NCBI RefSeq assembly: GCF_003711515.1 | Contig: NW_021167086.1 | Location: 1,836,289 to 1,900,288 of the forward strand | Source of the DNA: Sodiomyces alkalinus F11 | Lineage: Eukaryota; Ascomycota; Sordariomycetes; Glomerellales; Plectosphaerellaceae | Reading direction: 5' to 3' | DNA: 64,000 nt | Part shown: piece after piece, positions 1 to 11,004 of the stretch | Position numbering within the stretch: the stretch's first letter is position 1 | How the letters are laid out: the number at the start of each line of letters is the position of its first letter | Notes under the pieces: generated by a model | Databases searched by the model: none | Told to the model about the DNA's origin: nothing | What the model saw: only the letters and a program-made list of their open reading frames with translations | Position numbers and translations under genes: made by a program

Positions 1-27
1 NNNNNNNNNNNNNNNNNNNNNNNNNNN
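1..27. other. Assembly gap at window start
   Basis: A run of N is followed directly by homopolymeric C and T tracts, so the gap probably ends in low-complexity sequence. Nothing can be said about what lies in it. Confidence 0.95.
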
Positions 28-819
28 CCCCCCCTTTTTTTCCCTTTTTCCCGCGGAGTATAAAAGGAGCTAGCCTCCCTTTACCGTAAGCTTCCCTTTA
101 CCCGTATTTCGCGGAGAACGTTTCCTAAATAGGCCGCGCGGCTCGCTATCGTCCGACCGGCTACTAAATAAGCTAAGAATACCTAAGGCTAACGGCTTAA
201 TAACCCTAAAGGGAAAAGCGTAGAACTAGTATCCGTGCGAGAGGATACGTATCCTAAGGCTTAGGGGGTATATCCTAGCCTTCGATAGATTTACCCGAGG
301 TCCCTCGGTTATCCTCCTTAATAGAGGGAGGGCTTCCCTTATTCGACTCGCCTTTAACGGGTAAGTTCACTAAGAGAGCCTGCTATTCATATAGCTCCCT
401 TTATCGGATTTTTAAGGGCTATACCCTAGCCTCCGTATAAGCTATAGACTTTATTATCGGGCTACCTGAGGTTCCCTCGGCTTATCCTCCCTATTAGACG
501 GAGGGCTCCCCTTAGTCTACTCGCTTCGACCGCCGACCCCCTTACCTATCCACGGACTATAGTATATACACCGCTATATCCGATATTCCCGACCGGTACC
601 CTAAATATCTCTCGGATATCCGGACGATACCGTGGAAAGCTATAATACTACGCCCGAATTCTCCACGGCGTGATATCCTTAGACGGCTAGACGGCCGATC
701 GAGCGGAAGAACCGGTAAAGTAATAGAATATTATGGTCTACCGTCTCCCTTTAGCGTATCTCCGTCGTTTTATAATGTATACTCCTTTTCTTTCCCTTTA
801 TTCCTTTCCCTTCTTTCCT
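28..819. other. Gene-free AT/RIP-like leader
   Basis: No reading frame of useful length is open on either strand and I recognise no domain. The stretch starts with C/T homopolymer tracts, holds an imperfect duplication (separate entry) and ends in a pyrimidine-rich run of CTTT/CCCTT units at about 780-835. The same kind of pyrimidine run precedes the LTR-3-related sequences near 3480 and 14220, so the right end may be the internal 3' end of another LTR-3 element. Confidence 0.6.
245..570 (+). repeat. Imperfect tandem duplication, unit about 170-180 bp
   Basis: Two adjacent blocks, about 250-400 and 425-560, share an ordered set of words: ATCCTAGCCT-like, ACCCGAGGT / ACCTGAGGT, CCCTCGG, TATCCTCC, GGAGGGCT and CTACTCGC/CGACTCGC. 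Differences are mostly C/T and G/A, as expected if an old duplication was later hit by RIP. The function is unknown. Confidence 0.55.
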
Positions 820-1714
820 TTCCCTTCTTCCCTTCCTATTATAAACACTATCGCCGCCCACGGTCACTAAGTAGTCACCATGCGGCGCTACCGGTTATTA
901 TTCCCCGCTAGAGGACGCCCGCGGGACGTAGGGCTTATATCGCCCGGGGTAGATACTTAGGGATATTAGTTTATAGCTAAGCGGATACTAGAAGAAGCCA
1001 TAGACGCATAGGAGTTAATTAAGTGTAGATACCGGAAAAAACTATAAAGGCTAAGCGACGCTTTTAAGGAGAGATAAAAGACCTTAGTTAATCTAAGGAT
1101 AGCCTTAAAGAAGATAGAGGTTCTAAGGGTATTATAGCCGGGTAATATTAAAGAACCACGAGTAATAAAGAACCGCGAGACGTTAAAGAGCTAGTAGGCA
1201 CGCGGCGGAATTAGAAGACTAAAGTGTTACGAGGTATACCGGCGACACGATATAAGACGAACGTTATCGCCGCTCTAGGTAATAACCAGGAACGCTAGGG
1301 AACGCTAGGGAACGCGAACGTTATCGCCGCCCTAAGTAATAACTAAGAATACTAGGGAATAGTAAGAATAGAAGGACTATAACCTATACGTGCCTTCTAT
1401 TAGCCGCCGTAACGACTACGGTTACTATAACGCTTTACGCGGCGTTAGAGAAAATAATATCGCTCCTATAGCGTTCTGCTTTTATTCCCTTTCCTTTCCT
1501 ATTTACTAGTACCGCGATTAATTTATATCGCTAATATAGTTTACTATTAGCTCCTAAATCGTTTATAATCGTCCTACTATATCCTATTCATAATCCCGTT
1601 AGCTAATAACGTATACCCTACTAATCTTTTATTCACCTTTATACTACTAAGACGTCCTACGTACTTCGTGGCCCGGGCTCCTATATCGTATTAACCGTCT
1701 AAAGACTCTGTCTA
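820..1714 (+). other. LTR-3-related fragment and leader of the unknown ORF
   Basis: Around 845-950 the sequence resembles the region just before and at the start of the LTR-3 repeats near 3560-3710 and 14300-14455. It has a GCCGCC-type block, then GCCCGCGGG, AGGGCTT and CGCCCGGGGTA in the same order and spacing. Homology fades after about 960. At 1261 and 1318 a short block starting AACGTTATCGCCGC is repeated about 57 bp apart, with a triplicated GGAACGCTAG-like unit between. The rest up to 1714 shows no open frame. I read it as a truncated LTR-3 copy plus the leader of the following ORF; the join is uncertain. Confidence 0.45.
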
Positions 1715-3275
1715 CCGCGATACCTTTAATAGGGCTTTTAGGAACTCTAAGAGACCTGGCTAGGGCTTTACTAAAAAAGGCTATTTCCGCGCGATTACCC
1801 TTTACGGGGGAGAAGAGCGCCTAGAAAATAAGCTCCCCGCCCTCGGAGCTAGATTCGCCGCCTAAAAAAAATCTTACTAAGCCAGAATTAAGGAGTTCCG
1901 CTATTACGTAGAGGTATAGGGCTACCACGATTCTAAGATATAGGACCTTGACCGTATTCTATTTATCCCTTATAACTACCCGAACCTAAACCTCGTGGTT
2001 ACCGAAGAGGAAGCACGTGAAATCGCCCGGTATATCCCGTAGCCCGAGTACGTGCTTAATATTAATAAGGACCTTAATTCGTGGGAATAGCCCGACGTAT
2101 CGTTTAAGTAGTATATTATAGTAAGAGACGCCGACGCCCCCCGTAACTATACGGGAAAATATATTAAAACGCCGTAGTTAACCCGTTTCACTAATACGGA
2201 CTCCCCCGCCGTTAGCTTTAGCTAATAAACGACCGCGTTTATTAATCTTAAGGCCGAAGTAAAGATCGCGAATGCTATAGCCAACCCGTCGTCTGCTAAT
2301 ACTTCCTAGGGTAAAACCCTTAAAAGGCTAGCCAGTTTAATAGTTCCTGGCTTTATACTCTAGTATATACGGGACTATATATACCTATCTAAGGCTATAT
2401 ACGACGTAGTTACTATAAAAGCCTAAGGAACTATAGTATATATAGAACTTAAGGTAAATATAGGATAGTATACTAAGTAAGCTAATATAATAAATAAGCT
2501 AATCCGTAAGTTCCTTTATAGACTACCCACGGAAAAGGGTAAGGAGCTAGCTCGCCTTATACTAATAGTCTAGGAGTTCCTCGCTATAGTACGCACGGGT
2601 AAGGAACTAACGCTCGCGCTATTAAATAAACGTGCCGCGCCTACTGATCCCGTAGCGTAATAGCCGGCTAAACGTATTATCGGCTTTTCCGAGGCAGAAA
2701 AGGCTATAAGGGATATTATTAAGAACTTCTCTAATAGGCTACGCATAGCGGGTATTAAGCTCGAAGAAGAAACTATTATTAATGATAAGTAGACCGTCGT
2801 TATTATACGCTAGCGTACGCACGCTATCGCTCTACCTATTCCGGTAGCTAAATTTATTCTTACCGTCCTGAGGGACGGACTAGCTAAAAATAAGACGTAG
2901 AACGCCGTAGACCTACCCCTACTCTTAACGACATACCGCTTAGGGCGTATAATAGTAGTTACGCCGCTCGCCGCGGATAGTAAGCTTACCGAAGCACGCC
3001 GCGGTGCTTTAGTTAACCTCCTTACCGCCGACTAAGATAAAGCCGTTAGTATTATCCGCTACTACGTGGCTTTATAGGCTATATAGGCTAACTCTAATAT
3101 AGCTAACCTAAAGAAAGTATATACCGTAGACTAAGCCGAGATCGAGGCCTATGCCACGGAGTTTACTATAGATAAAATAGCTCTTACTCTAGATATACTA
3201 TTAGGTTAATAGGGTATTCCGGCCATTAAGCCTTAGTCCGTCACGGACGATAAGGAGATTACTATACTAGACTAA
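1715..3275 (+). pseudogene. Degraded ORF of unknown function, about 520 codons
   Basis: One + strand frame can be followed for about 520 codons with a protein-like composition. It is broken by many TAG/TAA that are best explained as former CAG/CAA (Gln) or TGG (Trp) after RIP. Readable stretches include VVTEEEAREIARYIP near 1998-2040, a Lys/Leu-rich part ending KELTLALLNKRAAP near 2605-2640, and EAEKAIRDIIKNF near 2690-2730. I see no transposase, integrase, RT or protease motif and do not recognise the family. It lies directly upstream of an LTR-3 repeat in the same orientation. A similar C-terminus (GI-x-KITLLAQL-like) precedes another LTR-3 repeat at 14030-14160, so it is probably internal sequence of that LTR family. 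The start is arbitrary; no ATG could be defended. Confidence 0.5.
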
Positions 3276-3705
3276 CTATAAGGTTAGAGTGTATAGATAC
3301 TAGGACCGAAGGAGCTTTACTAGGGAACACGGTAAGATACGATAGAGGGTTTAGTATATTCTCTTTTTTTCTCTTATCCGTGTATTAGCTTTCGCCTTAG
3401 CTTTAGTCGGGATATACCCGCGTATATACTAATCGTTTAGAGGAATTAAACGCCGAATACTACTACTAGGTAATAGAGGCCGCGGCGTCGGTATATTTAT
3501 TTTCTTTTCTTCTCTCTTCTTCGCTCGGCTAAGTAGTAGATAGTAATAGCGGCGGTCACTATTAGGGCACCGCCGCGTAATAATATTTTCTTTCTATTCT
3601 CCCTAACTACACCGCGGTTTACTAGTATAACTATAACGCGCTTTAAGTAAGGCTATTATAGTTACCGGGGAAAGCCCGCGGGATATAGGGCTTTATTGCC
3701 CGGGG
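3276..3705 (+). other. Internal 3' end of an LTR-3 element
   Basis: This is non-coding in appearance. A pyrimidine-rich tract (3358-3380 and 3500-3525) is followed by a block shared with 14270-14453: GGCGGTCAC/GCGGTCGC-TATTAGGGC, CGCCGC, a CTTTC-rich stretch, then AAGCCCGCGGG and GCCCGGGGTA directly before the LTR. Two independent loci carry the same order, which supports its being the 3' internal end of the element. Confidence 0.5.
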
Positions 3706-4067
3706 TATTTAATACGCCCTAGATTCTACTAGGAATACTAGGGCGTATTACGGGGTACCCTAGCGGTACTATAGCTTATACTATAGCACTCACGGGGTAC
3801 GCTATAGGTATCTTTAGGGTATACTATAGCTTCCCTAGGGTACGACTAGTAAATACCGGGGAATCCCCCGGGTTCCTATACGTAGAAGCCGAGGATTCCA
3901 CGGGGTTTACCCGTGGATACTTAAGTCCCGGGAGCGCGCCCCCTTAGCTTAGAGAAGATATCTTTATTACACCGTATTTTCTATACCTAAAGGTCACCCC
4001 TTAAGAAAAGCCTGGCGTATAGGTCCTATAGTACTGGCTGGCCGGGGATTTACCGGTCAGGCATAGT
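3706..4067 (+). repeat. LTR-3 long terminal repeat (3' copy, + orientation)
   Basis: It starts TATTTAATACGCC and ends near GGTCAGGCATA. It shares an ordered set of words with the repeats at 14454-14775 (+), 13702-14015 (-), 57831-58173 (-) and 59825-60167 (-), notably AAGGTCACCCCTTA and AGTACTGGCTGGCC near the end. TA at both ends fits an original TG...CA after RIP. It is cut on the right by LINE1 copy A at about 4071. Confidence 0.6.
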
Positions 4068-4084
4068 ATAGGCGGAAGTCATTA

Positions 4085-7000
4085 AGCCTCTTCTATTATA
4101 GGAACCACCTTATAACTACCCCAGCCTCGGTATTATATTCTAATACGTTATATAAGTCTCCTCTAGTTATAAGTAGCCTCCCTATAGCACCGAAGAGGTC
4201 TTTATAGTCTTCCTCGGTTACCTCATAGCACTAAAGTACTACGTACTCCACTATTTCCGCCCCTTTATCCCCGTAAAGACACCGCGATAATAGGAAGCCC
4301 GGCACCCTTATTTTAGCTAGGAATACCTATAGGCTTAGTTTTTCTAATCTAATCTAGGTAAATACGGAGCTCTATAGCTTAAGGAGCCCTCTCTATTTCT
4401 GGAAGGAGCGTTATATCGGGGGGCGGCTTAGTACCGCTATGGTGTAGGTATAGGGCCGCCGTGCTTCCGCCTAGGCTTAACCCTATTCCCTTATAAGGGC
4501 CTTCCGCGGGGGCGAGGTTCTAGCCTAGGTTATTAGGGCGATAAGCTATACTATCCACGTAAGGGCGGTATAGGTCCTATAATATCGATTCGGTGCCGCT
4601 AAGGCTCTTAACGCGGCGTATACTCCGGCTAATATCTTATCTTCGGTCCCTTCTTTTTATATCCGGAGGATCTTTCAGGCACTTAGGCTTAAAAGGTATA
4701 GGTTAAGAGGGAGGATAAAGGTCTTTTTCGAGGACCCTAACCGGCGTAGCTTTATAGACTCCGGCTACTAGTCAGAGGTATCGGTTCTATACCGCTATAA
4801 GTACTATTATGGGGCTATACCGGGGGCTAGCCCCTATCTTATAGACGGTTAAGGCGTAATAGGCGATTACTAATTGTATAACTATAAGGTATAGTCTCCT
4901 TATGTCTATAAAGCTATACCCCTATGCTAGCACGCTAAGCCTTAAAAGGGCGTATATTTAGGCAGCTAAACGGCTCTTTACCTCTTTAGTATTTTATCAG
5001 AAGTTAAGCTTTTTATTAAGCTAAACGCCTAAAAGCCTTATCGCCTCCGCCGCCGGCACCGAAATAGCGCTAAGGGGGAGTAGGGTAGGTAAGGGTTAGC
5101 GTGACTTCGTGAAGGGGATATAGATATACTTAGCTAGTTCGAACTATAGTCCGATCGCTATCTCCTAGTCTAGGTATATCCGCTACGCGGCGGCAAGGCG
5201 TTACCGCGTCTATACCTCCGTCCTACTAAAAGCGATAATATTCGTGTTATCGGCGAAACCTACTACTATCGTTTTAGGTACCTTTTCTAGTTCTTCGTAT
5301 AGGGTAGAGATATAGAGAATAAAAAGGATAGAGGAGATTAGGGAGCCTTATAGTATACCCCTATAAAGGTATTATAGGGGGCCGTTTTACTATTAAGTAA
5401 TAGCTAGGCTATATAGTCTTAAAGGAAGCTACTACTTAGGGTAATAAGCTACCGGGGGAGGCCTTTCCTTTCGAGTACCTTAAAGAGGCGGGAGTAAAGA
5501 ACTATATCGAAGGCGCCTTTAATATCTAGTTAAAGTATCGAAACGGTGCTACAGTAGGCCTAGCTCGCCCTTATAGCCTCTATCACTCTTTATACTACTA
5601 TCTTTCTATTTTACCCTATCCGGTTATTTATTTATCCCTCCGGGAGCAGCTAATACTCCTCCGTAATAGTAGCGATCCGGTTAGCTAGTATCCCCTTAGA
5701 GACCTTACCTATTATACTAAGGAGTAATATCGGTCGCTAGCCCTTTACTATCCTATAGTCGGCCGGCGGCCGGCCTTCCTTTTTAAGGATTATTATAGTA
5801 GTATAGCGGTACGCCTTCGGGTTATAGCTTACTTTAAGGCACGCTATAAAGATAGTACTAAGTCTTTAGTATATAGGGGGTCTATACGCTTTTAGGAGCC
5901 TTACTAAGAGTCCGTTTAGTCCTAGTACCGCTTAGGGTTTAGTCTTCTTAAGGCGCCCCTATATATCCGCTATGGTAACGTCTCGGCGGATATCCTAACC
6001 CGGGGGGAATTCCGCGGCTAAGGGCCTAGGGGCGGTAGGGAAGGGGGGGGGGGGAAACTTCCGGTTAAGGACCTCGGCTTTTTCTGCGTGTATAGTTACC
6101 GAGTTATCGCTATTATCTTAGTATAGTAATAGCACCGATAAGGGGTCCGGCGGTACTCTCCCTTTAATTTATACCTATTTCTATAACCGCTACAAAAGGC
6201 TATTATCCTTCCTAGTTAAGTAAAGTAAATACCGCTAGTATAGCCGCTTCGTTACCGCTATAGCCTTATCTTAGCGCCTCTCCGCTTCCTAGAACTTATT
6301 CTATTAGTTCCGGGACTTCCTGGATATATATCTACCGTAAAAGCGCCTCGCTTCCTAGGTAAGGGCAGTTAGCTCCGCGTTCTACTAAGGGGTAGATAGG
6401 CGTTTAGGGGTACCCCCGCGGCGGCGCGGCGCGGCCTTATCGGCTAGGGTTATAAGGTCCTTTATTAGGTTATTTAGTACTAAGTCGATATCTCCTAGTA
6501 TTATAATGGGCCGGTTTATTATAGCTATATAGCGGCGAGCTAAGGAATCTATAAGGGGTCGAAATCTTTCTAGACCTAGCGGGGCCTAGCTAGGTCCTAT
6601 AGTAGTATTATCGCGGTAATCGGCGTGGTATCCGTCTTTATAAGGATTTAGGCTATCTATAAGTAATAGTCTAACCCGATAACGGTTTTATCCGGGCCGC
6701 TAAAGTCGTAGCGAAGCCCTTATATTACCTATATAAGGTTAATAGTACTAGCACGCCGGCCCGGGCGATACTATATAGTTATTCCGGGGGAGGTTATTAG
6801 GTCTAGGTTCTACCGGGTTATAAGGGTAAGTAGGGTATCGGCTTAGGGGTAGTACCGTGGTGACTATAACTATAGGGGGTAGTATATATTAAAGTCCTCT
6901 ATAAGGACGTATCGGCCCTATAACGGTGTTATATCGAATATATCTTATAGGGGCGTATTCTAAGGAATCCTAGCTAACTAGTAATTTTCTAATTAAATCG

Positions 7001-7290
7001 ACTAGATTATAAGGGTATCGTCTCTAGTTCCGAATATAACCGCGTAGATATTATAGTAGGTTCGCTACGTCTATGTGTATAGCGGGTATCTATTATAGAT
7101 ATATAAGAGAGTATAGCCTCCTCCTTATATTAGCAGGTATACCCCTTAGGAGGGGTAGACGGGGCTTTCCGTGAAACGGTTAAGGCCGGGTTCCTATATT
7201 ACTATCACGTTATACTCGGCGCGGCACCGGAGCGGTAGCTCCCGCCGCGCCTAACTCCTCCTTATATTCCACGAAAGAATATAGATTTCT
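4085..7290 (-). pseudogene. LINE1 ORF2 remnant: endonuclease + reverse transcriptase
   Basis: This would copy the element's RNA into nicked chromosomal DNA. Reading the reverse strand, the N-terminal part (about 7200-6400) corresponds to the endonuclease seen more clearly in copy E. The RT core is at about 5390-5000: a GSLISSILFILYIS stretch (the QGSP-SPILF motif), then GFADNTNIIAF at about 5262-5294, where the catalytic FADD has become FADN, a G-to-A change in TpG context as RIP makes. After it comes SAISVPAAEAIRLLGV, then the AYYALTVYKIGA region. Many TAG/TAA stops make it non-functional. A homopolymer G tract (C on the coding strand) at about 6044-6056 lies between endonuclease and RT. Confidence 0.75.
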
Positions 7291-7685
7291 ATTAATTAAA
7301 AAGGGGGGGGGGTTTTAAGATAATATACCCGGTATAACCGGGGTCTAGCTCTAGGGTTCCTACTATAGTGCCTCGCTGGCCCCGCGGGGGATTATATAGG
7401 CGCTTATTAGGCCTAGTATCGGGGAGCCCTCCTATTCTCTAGTCCTTTTCTAGGGCCGACCCCTACCCCTACAGAGGGGTTAGTCCTAGTCCTAGGCGAT
7501 AATAATCGGGGGGAAGATCTACGGCTACCACGGGTATACCGCTTCGGTCTAGCGGGTAATATCGAAGTCTTTACCTCTGTACTTCTACGCTTCGCGAGTC
7601 TTCTCGGTCTTTTTCCTTAGTATCCGGTATAAGTTATTAAAGGTATTATAGTAATATAACCCGGGCAGTTTATATCCAGGCAAAA
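7291..7685 (-). pseudogene. LINE1 ORF1 C-terminal remnant (copy A)
   Basis: This is the reverse complement of 15660-16000 in copy E, which follows the zinc-knuckle part of ORF1. It contains another homopolymer G tract (about 7303-7313) at the place where copy E has a C tract (about 15978-15987). No frame is open for more than a few dozen codons. ORF1 of such elements is an RNA-binding, gag-like protein that forms the ribonucleoprotein. Confidence 0.55.
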
Positions 7686-7689
7686 TATA

Positions 7690-8055
7690 ACGACCACGGG
7701 CGCGTAATAGGAGTAAAATCGATAAAACCACTAAGACGGAGATTATAACTACCGCCTCCCTCCCGGAATACTATCGTAGCGGCACCGTAATACCGGCGCT
7801 ACGGTATAACCGGAGGAAATATAGGATAGTATCGCCCTAACCGCGACGACGTAGAATTCGTAACAGACCTACTTTTCGTAATATAAGCGTTCCCCCCCCC
7901 CTTACCCGTAGCGGGATATAGCGCGGAACCGATATAAGACCGAAAGGGGATTACCGCGCCCCCAAGAACCAAGAGTAACTTAAATTAAGGCAGAAATTCA
8001 GGCCCTATTAACTAATAGGAACACGATCGAATAGGTCGTGGAGGTAGTAAAGAAG
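7690..8055 (+). pseudogene. LINE1 ORF1 N-terminal remnant (copy B)
   Basis: This matches 11890-12260 of copy F in reverse complement, including the C tract at about 7892-7901, followed by ACCCGTAGCG and the block ending CGGAACCGATATAAGACCGAAAGG (read in two parts). The readable protein is basic and broken by stops. It ends abruptly where the RT segment begins, which marks the internal deletion. Confidence 0.55.
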
Positions 8056-9270
8056 TAGGTTTCGCCGATAATATAAATATTATCGCCTTTAGTAGGATAA
8101 ACGTATAAATGCGGTAACGTCTTACCGCCGCATAGCGGATATACCTAGATTAGGAGATAGCGAGCGGACTATAGTTCGAACTAGCTAAGTGTATTTATAT
8201 CCCTTTCACGAAGTCACGCTAACCCTTACTTACCCTACTCCCCCTTAGCGCTATTTCGGTACCGGCGGCGGAGGCGATAAGGCTCCTAGGCGTTTAGCTC
8301 GATAGGAAGCTTAACTTCCGATAAACTATTAAAGAGGTAAAGAGCCGTTTAGCCACCTAAATATACGCTCTCTTAAAGCTTAGCGCGGTAGCGTAGGGGT
8401 ATAGCTTTATAAACGTATGGAGGCTATACCTCGTAGTTATACGACTAGTAATCGCCTATTACGCCTTAACCGTTTATAAGATAGGGGCCGGCCCCTAGTA
8501 TAGCCCCGTAGCAGTACTTATAGTAGTATAGAACCGATACCTCCGACTAATAGCCAAAGTCTATAAAGCCACGCCGGTTAAGGTCCTTAAAAAAGAGACC
8601 TTTATCCCTCTCCTTAACCTATACCTCTTAAGCCTAAGTGCCTAAAAGATCCTCCGGATATAAGAAGAAGGGACTAAAGATAAGATATTAGCCGGAGTAT
8701 ACGCCACGGCGAGAGCCTTAGTAGTACCGAATTAGTATTATAGGACCTACACCGCCTTTATATAGATAGTATAGCTTACCGCCCTAACGACCTAGGCTAG
8801 AACCTCGCCCCCGCGGAAGGCCCTTATAAGGGAATAGGGTTAAGCCTAGGCGGAAGCACGGCGGCCCTATACCTACGCCGTAGCGGCACCGAGCCGCCCC
8901 TTAATATAACGCTCCCTCCGGAAATATAGAAGGCTCCTTAAGTTATAAAGCTCCGTACTTACCTAGATTAGATTAGAAAAACTAGGCCTACGGGTATTCC
9001 TAGCTAAAGTAAGGGTGCCAGACTTCCTATTACCGCGGTGCCCTTATAGGGACGGAGGGGCGGAAACGACGGAGCACGTAGTACTTTAATACTAGGAGGT
9101 AACCGAGGAAGACCGTAAAGACGTCTTCGGTGCCGTAAGGAGGCAACTTATAAGTAAAGGAGACTTATACGACGCACTAGAATATAATACTAAGGCCGGG
9201 GTAGTTATAAGGCGGTTCCTATAACGGAAGAGGCTTAAGGACTTCCGCCTCGCCCTCGAAGTTATAAAGG
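8056..9270 (+). pseudogene. LINE1 RT C-terminal half and zinc motif (copy B)
   Basis: It begins at the RT active site (VGFADNINIIAF at about 8064-8100, catalytic Asp changed to Asn). It then runs through FELAKCIYIPFTKSR-like sequence and the thumb/connection region: AYYALTVYKIGAGP, then VYKATPVKVLKKETFIP at about 8548-8600. It ends in FLAKVRVPDFLLPRCPYRDGG followed by AETTEHVVL (about 8998-9090). That last part fits the Cys/His motif found after RT in many fungal non-LTR elements. Stops occur throughout. Confidence 0.7.
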
Positions 9271-11004
9271 CCTATAAAGATACCCGCGATACCGAAACGG
9301 GACCGTATCGGGGATAAAGCGGTATAATAACTAATTAATTATTAGGAGGGGGCCTTATAAGCTAGAACCCCGGCGGTATTAACGTAGTACTAATACGGCA
9401 CCGATTAGCTCTTATTATTATTACCTCCCTTAGAGGCACTAACACCGCTCTTAATATACTTAAGACCCTGCTAGGCTAGTTAGCCAGCTAATACCGCCAG
9501 GGAGCCGTAGCGGGATTAAGGGGGAGCCACTTATAAGGTCTTCCAGGATTGGATCCCTCTTACCCTCTAAACGTCTTATCTAATAAGATAACTCCTATAC
9601 CTCTACCGATACGATACCGCTATAACCGCGACCGGAAAGTAACGCCCGGTTTAGGGCCCGGCTAAAAGACTAGGACGTTATCCCTAAGCGCTCCTTAGCC
9701 TATAACTTATTAGCGTAGAACCACTACGGCACCGAAAAGGGATACCTATAGTAGCGATACCCGCGCTATTAGCGGCCTTTACCGCTATATACGCCTAATA
9801 GATATCTATAACGCGTTACTACTACTTCTTAGTAGCGGAAAGGACCTATTAAACTATTAGCTATATCCACCTTAACGTATACACGGCACTACTACGGCAC
9901 CGATACGACTTATATCCTTATATAGACGGCGACTATTAGTATACTAGTAATAGGCCGCGCCTATTCCCGTAGTGTTAGCGTAAGCTTCTATATTATCGGG
10001 GTAAATACCTAAACGCTTACTATAACGAATATAACTACCCTATATTAGCGCTACGACACCACTCTAACGCTATTAAAGGGCTATATACGGCATAATATAA
10101 ACTATACCGCGCTTATAGGAGCGGTTATTAGTATTAGTGTTATTAAGAGACGATATCTAAGACTATTAGTACGCTACTACTAAGGCACCGCTACGCCACG
10201 AAAAGAACTTATATTATACTACTACTTTGGATTACTTATTTATATATATAAAGTAATGCTTTACTACCTAGTTAACCCCACGCCACCACGCTACCGCGAC
10301 GCTACCTATAAAGCACTTATAGTTAAATTATAAGGGAAAATAACGAGGAAAACTAAGGGGCTTACTATTAGTATAGAGCCGTAATGATAAGCCTATAGCA
10401 CCGTAAACGGGTATAGATCGGGAGGAAAACCTATAACGAACTCGTTAGCGTTATCGGAGGAAGAGAGAGGAAAAAAGAGGTATAAAGACCTCGTAGGATA
10501 TTAACTATCTAAATTTTATAATAGGGTAGAGCACTATCCTCCTTCCCTACCGCCGGATATAGCAGGAACCTACCTAGAGGAGGCAGGAGGCGCTTACCTC
10601 CCCTATACTCTTTATTAACTAAACGGAAGGAATAAAGGGTATAATCCTCATATAGCCGCCGTACCGCGGAGGCGCGGCGGTACCCCCTTAGCCTCCACTC
10701 CGTCGCTAATGATTAGCTTAGGCTAATATACCTAACCACTAGCCTACCACACTTCCCGTTAGCTACTAGCCTAGATGTATAATCCAGATACGCAGCAGAG
10801 ATAAACCGGGGCTATATCGGCCCCGTAGCGGCACTACTCCACCTAAGGAAGTGTATAGAGGTTTTCCCCGGGTCTTACCTAGGTTTTCCCCTCTATAGCC
10901 ACCCGAGAAGAACTATATAGCCTAGAAAGGCTTCTATGTATTTATGTATTTATTTATATAGATTAGTTAGGATAGCGGAGTAAGATCGATAATAATAATA
11001 ATAA
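9271..11004 (+). other. LINE1 3' region with (TAA)n terminus
   Basis: About 1.7 kb without a credible frame, shared with copy D (52265-53463 plus 56377-56880) and, reversed, with copy C (25330 back to 17403). It holds many CGGCACCGATA/CTACTACGGCAC-like words that look like degenerate internal repeats. It ends in (AAT)n at about 10986-11003. Termination in TAA-type repeats is known for I-clade elements and here defines the family's 3' end. Confidence 0.6.

Larger units (their letters stand above)
4071..7685 (-). mobile_element. LINE1 copy A, reverse strand, RIP-degraded
   Basis: This non-LTR retrotransposon remnant runs from the C-terminal end of ORF1 (about 7680) through endonuclease, RT and the C-terminal region (about 4085). 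It aligns by eye with copies B (8056-9270), C, D and E. It lacks the long 3' UTR and (TAA)n tail seen in B and D, so it is cut at its 3' side by the LTR-3 join at 4067-4071. Its 5' side abuts copy B at about 7686, which runs the opposite way, so the pair forms a head-to-head inverted arrangement. Confidence 0.75.
7686..11004 (+). mobile_element. LINE1 copy B, forward strand, internally deleted
   Basis: Starting at about 7690 with the ORF1 N-terminal region (reverse complement of 12250-11890), the copy jumps at about 8055-8065 straight into the RT active-site region. It then runs to the 3' terminus, an (AAT)n run at about 10986-11003. ORF1's C-terminus, the endonuclease and the first part of RT are missing. 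It is one of two copies (with D) that show the complete 3' region, so it helps to define the family's end. It is heavily RIP-mutated. Confidence 0.75.
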
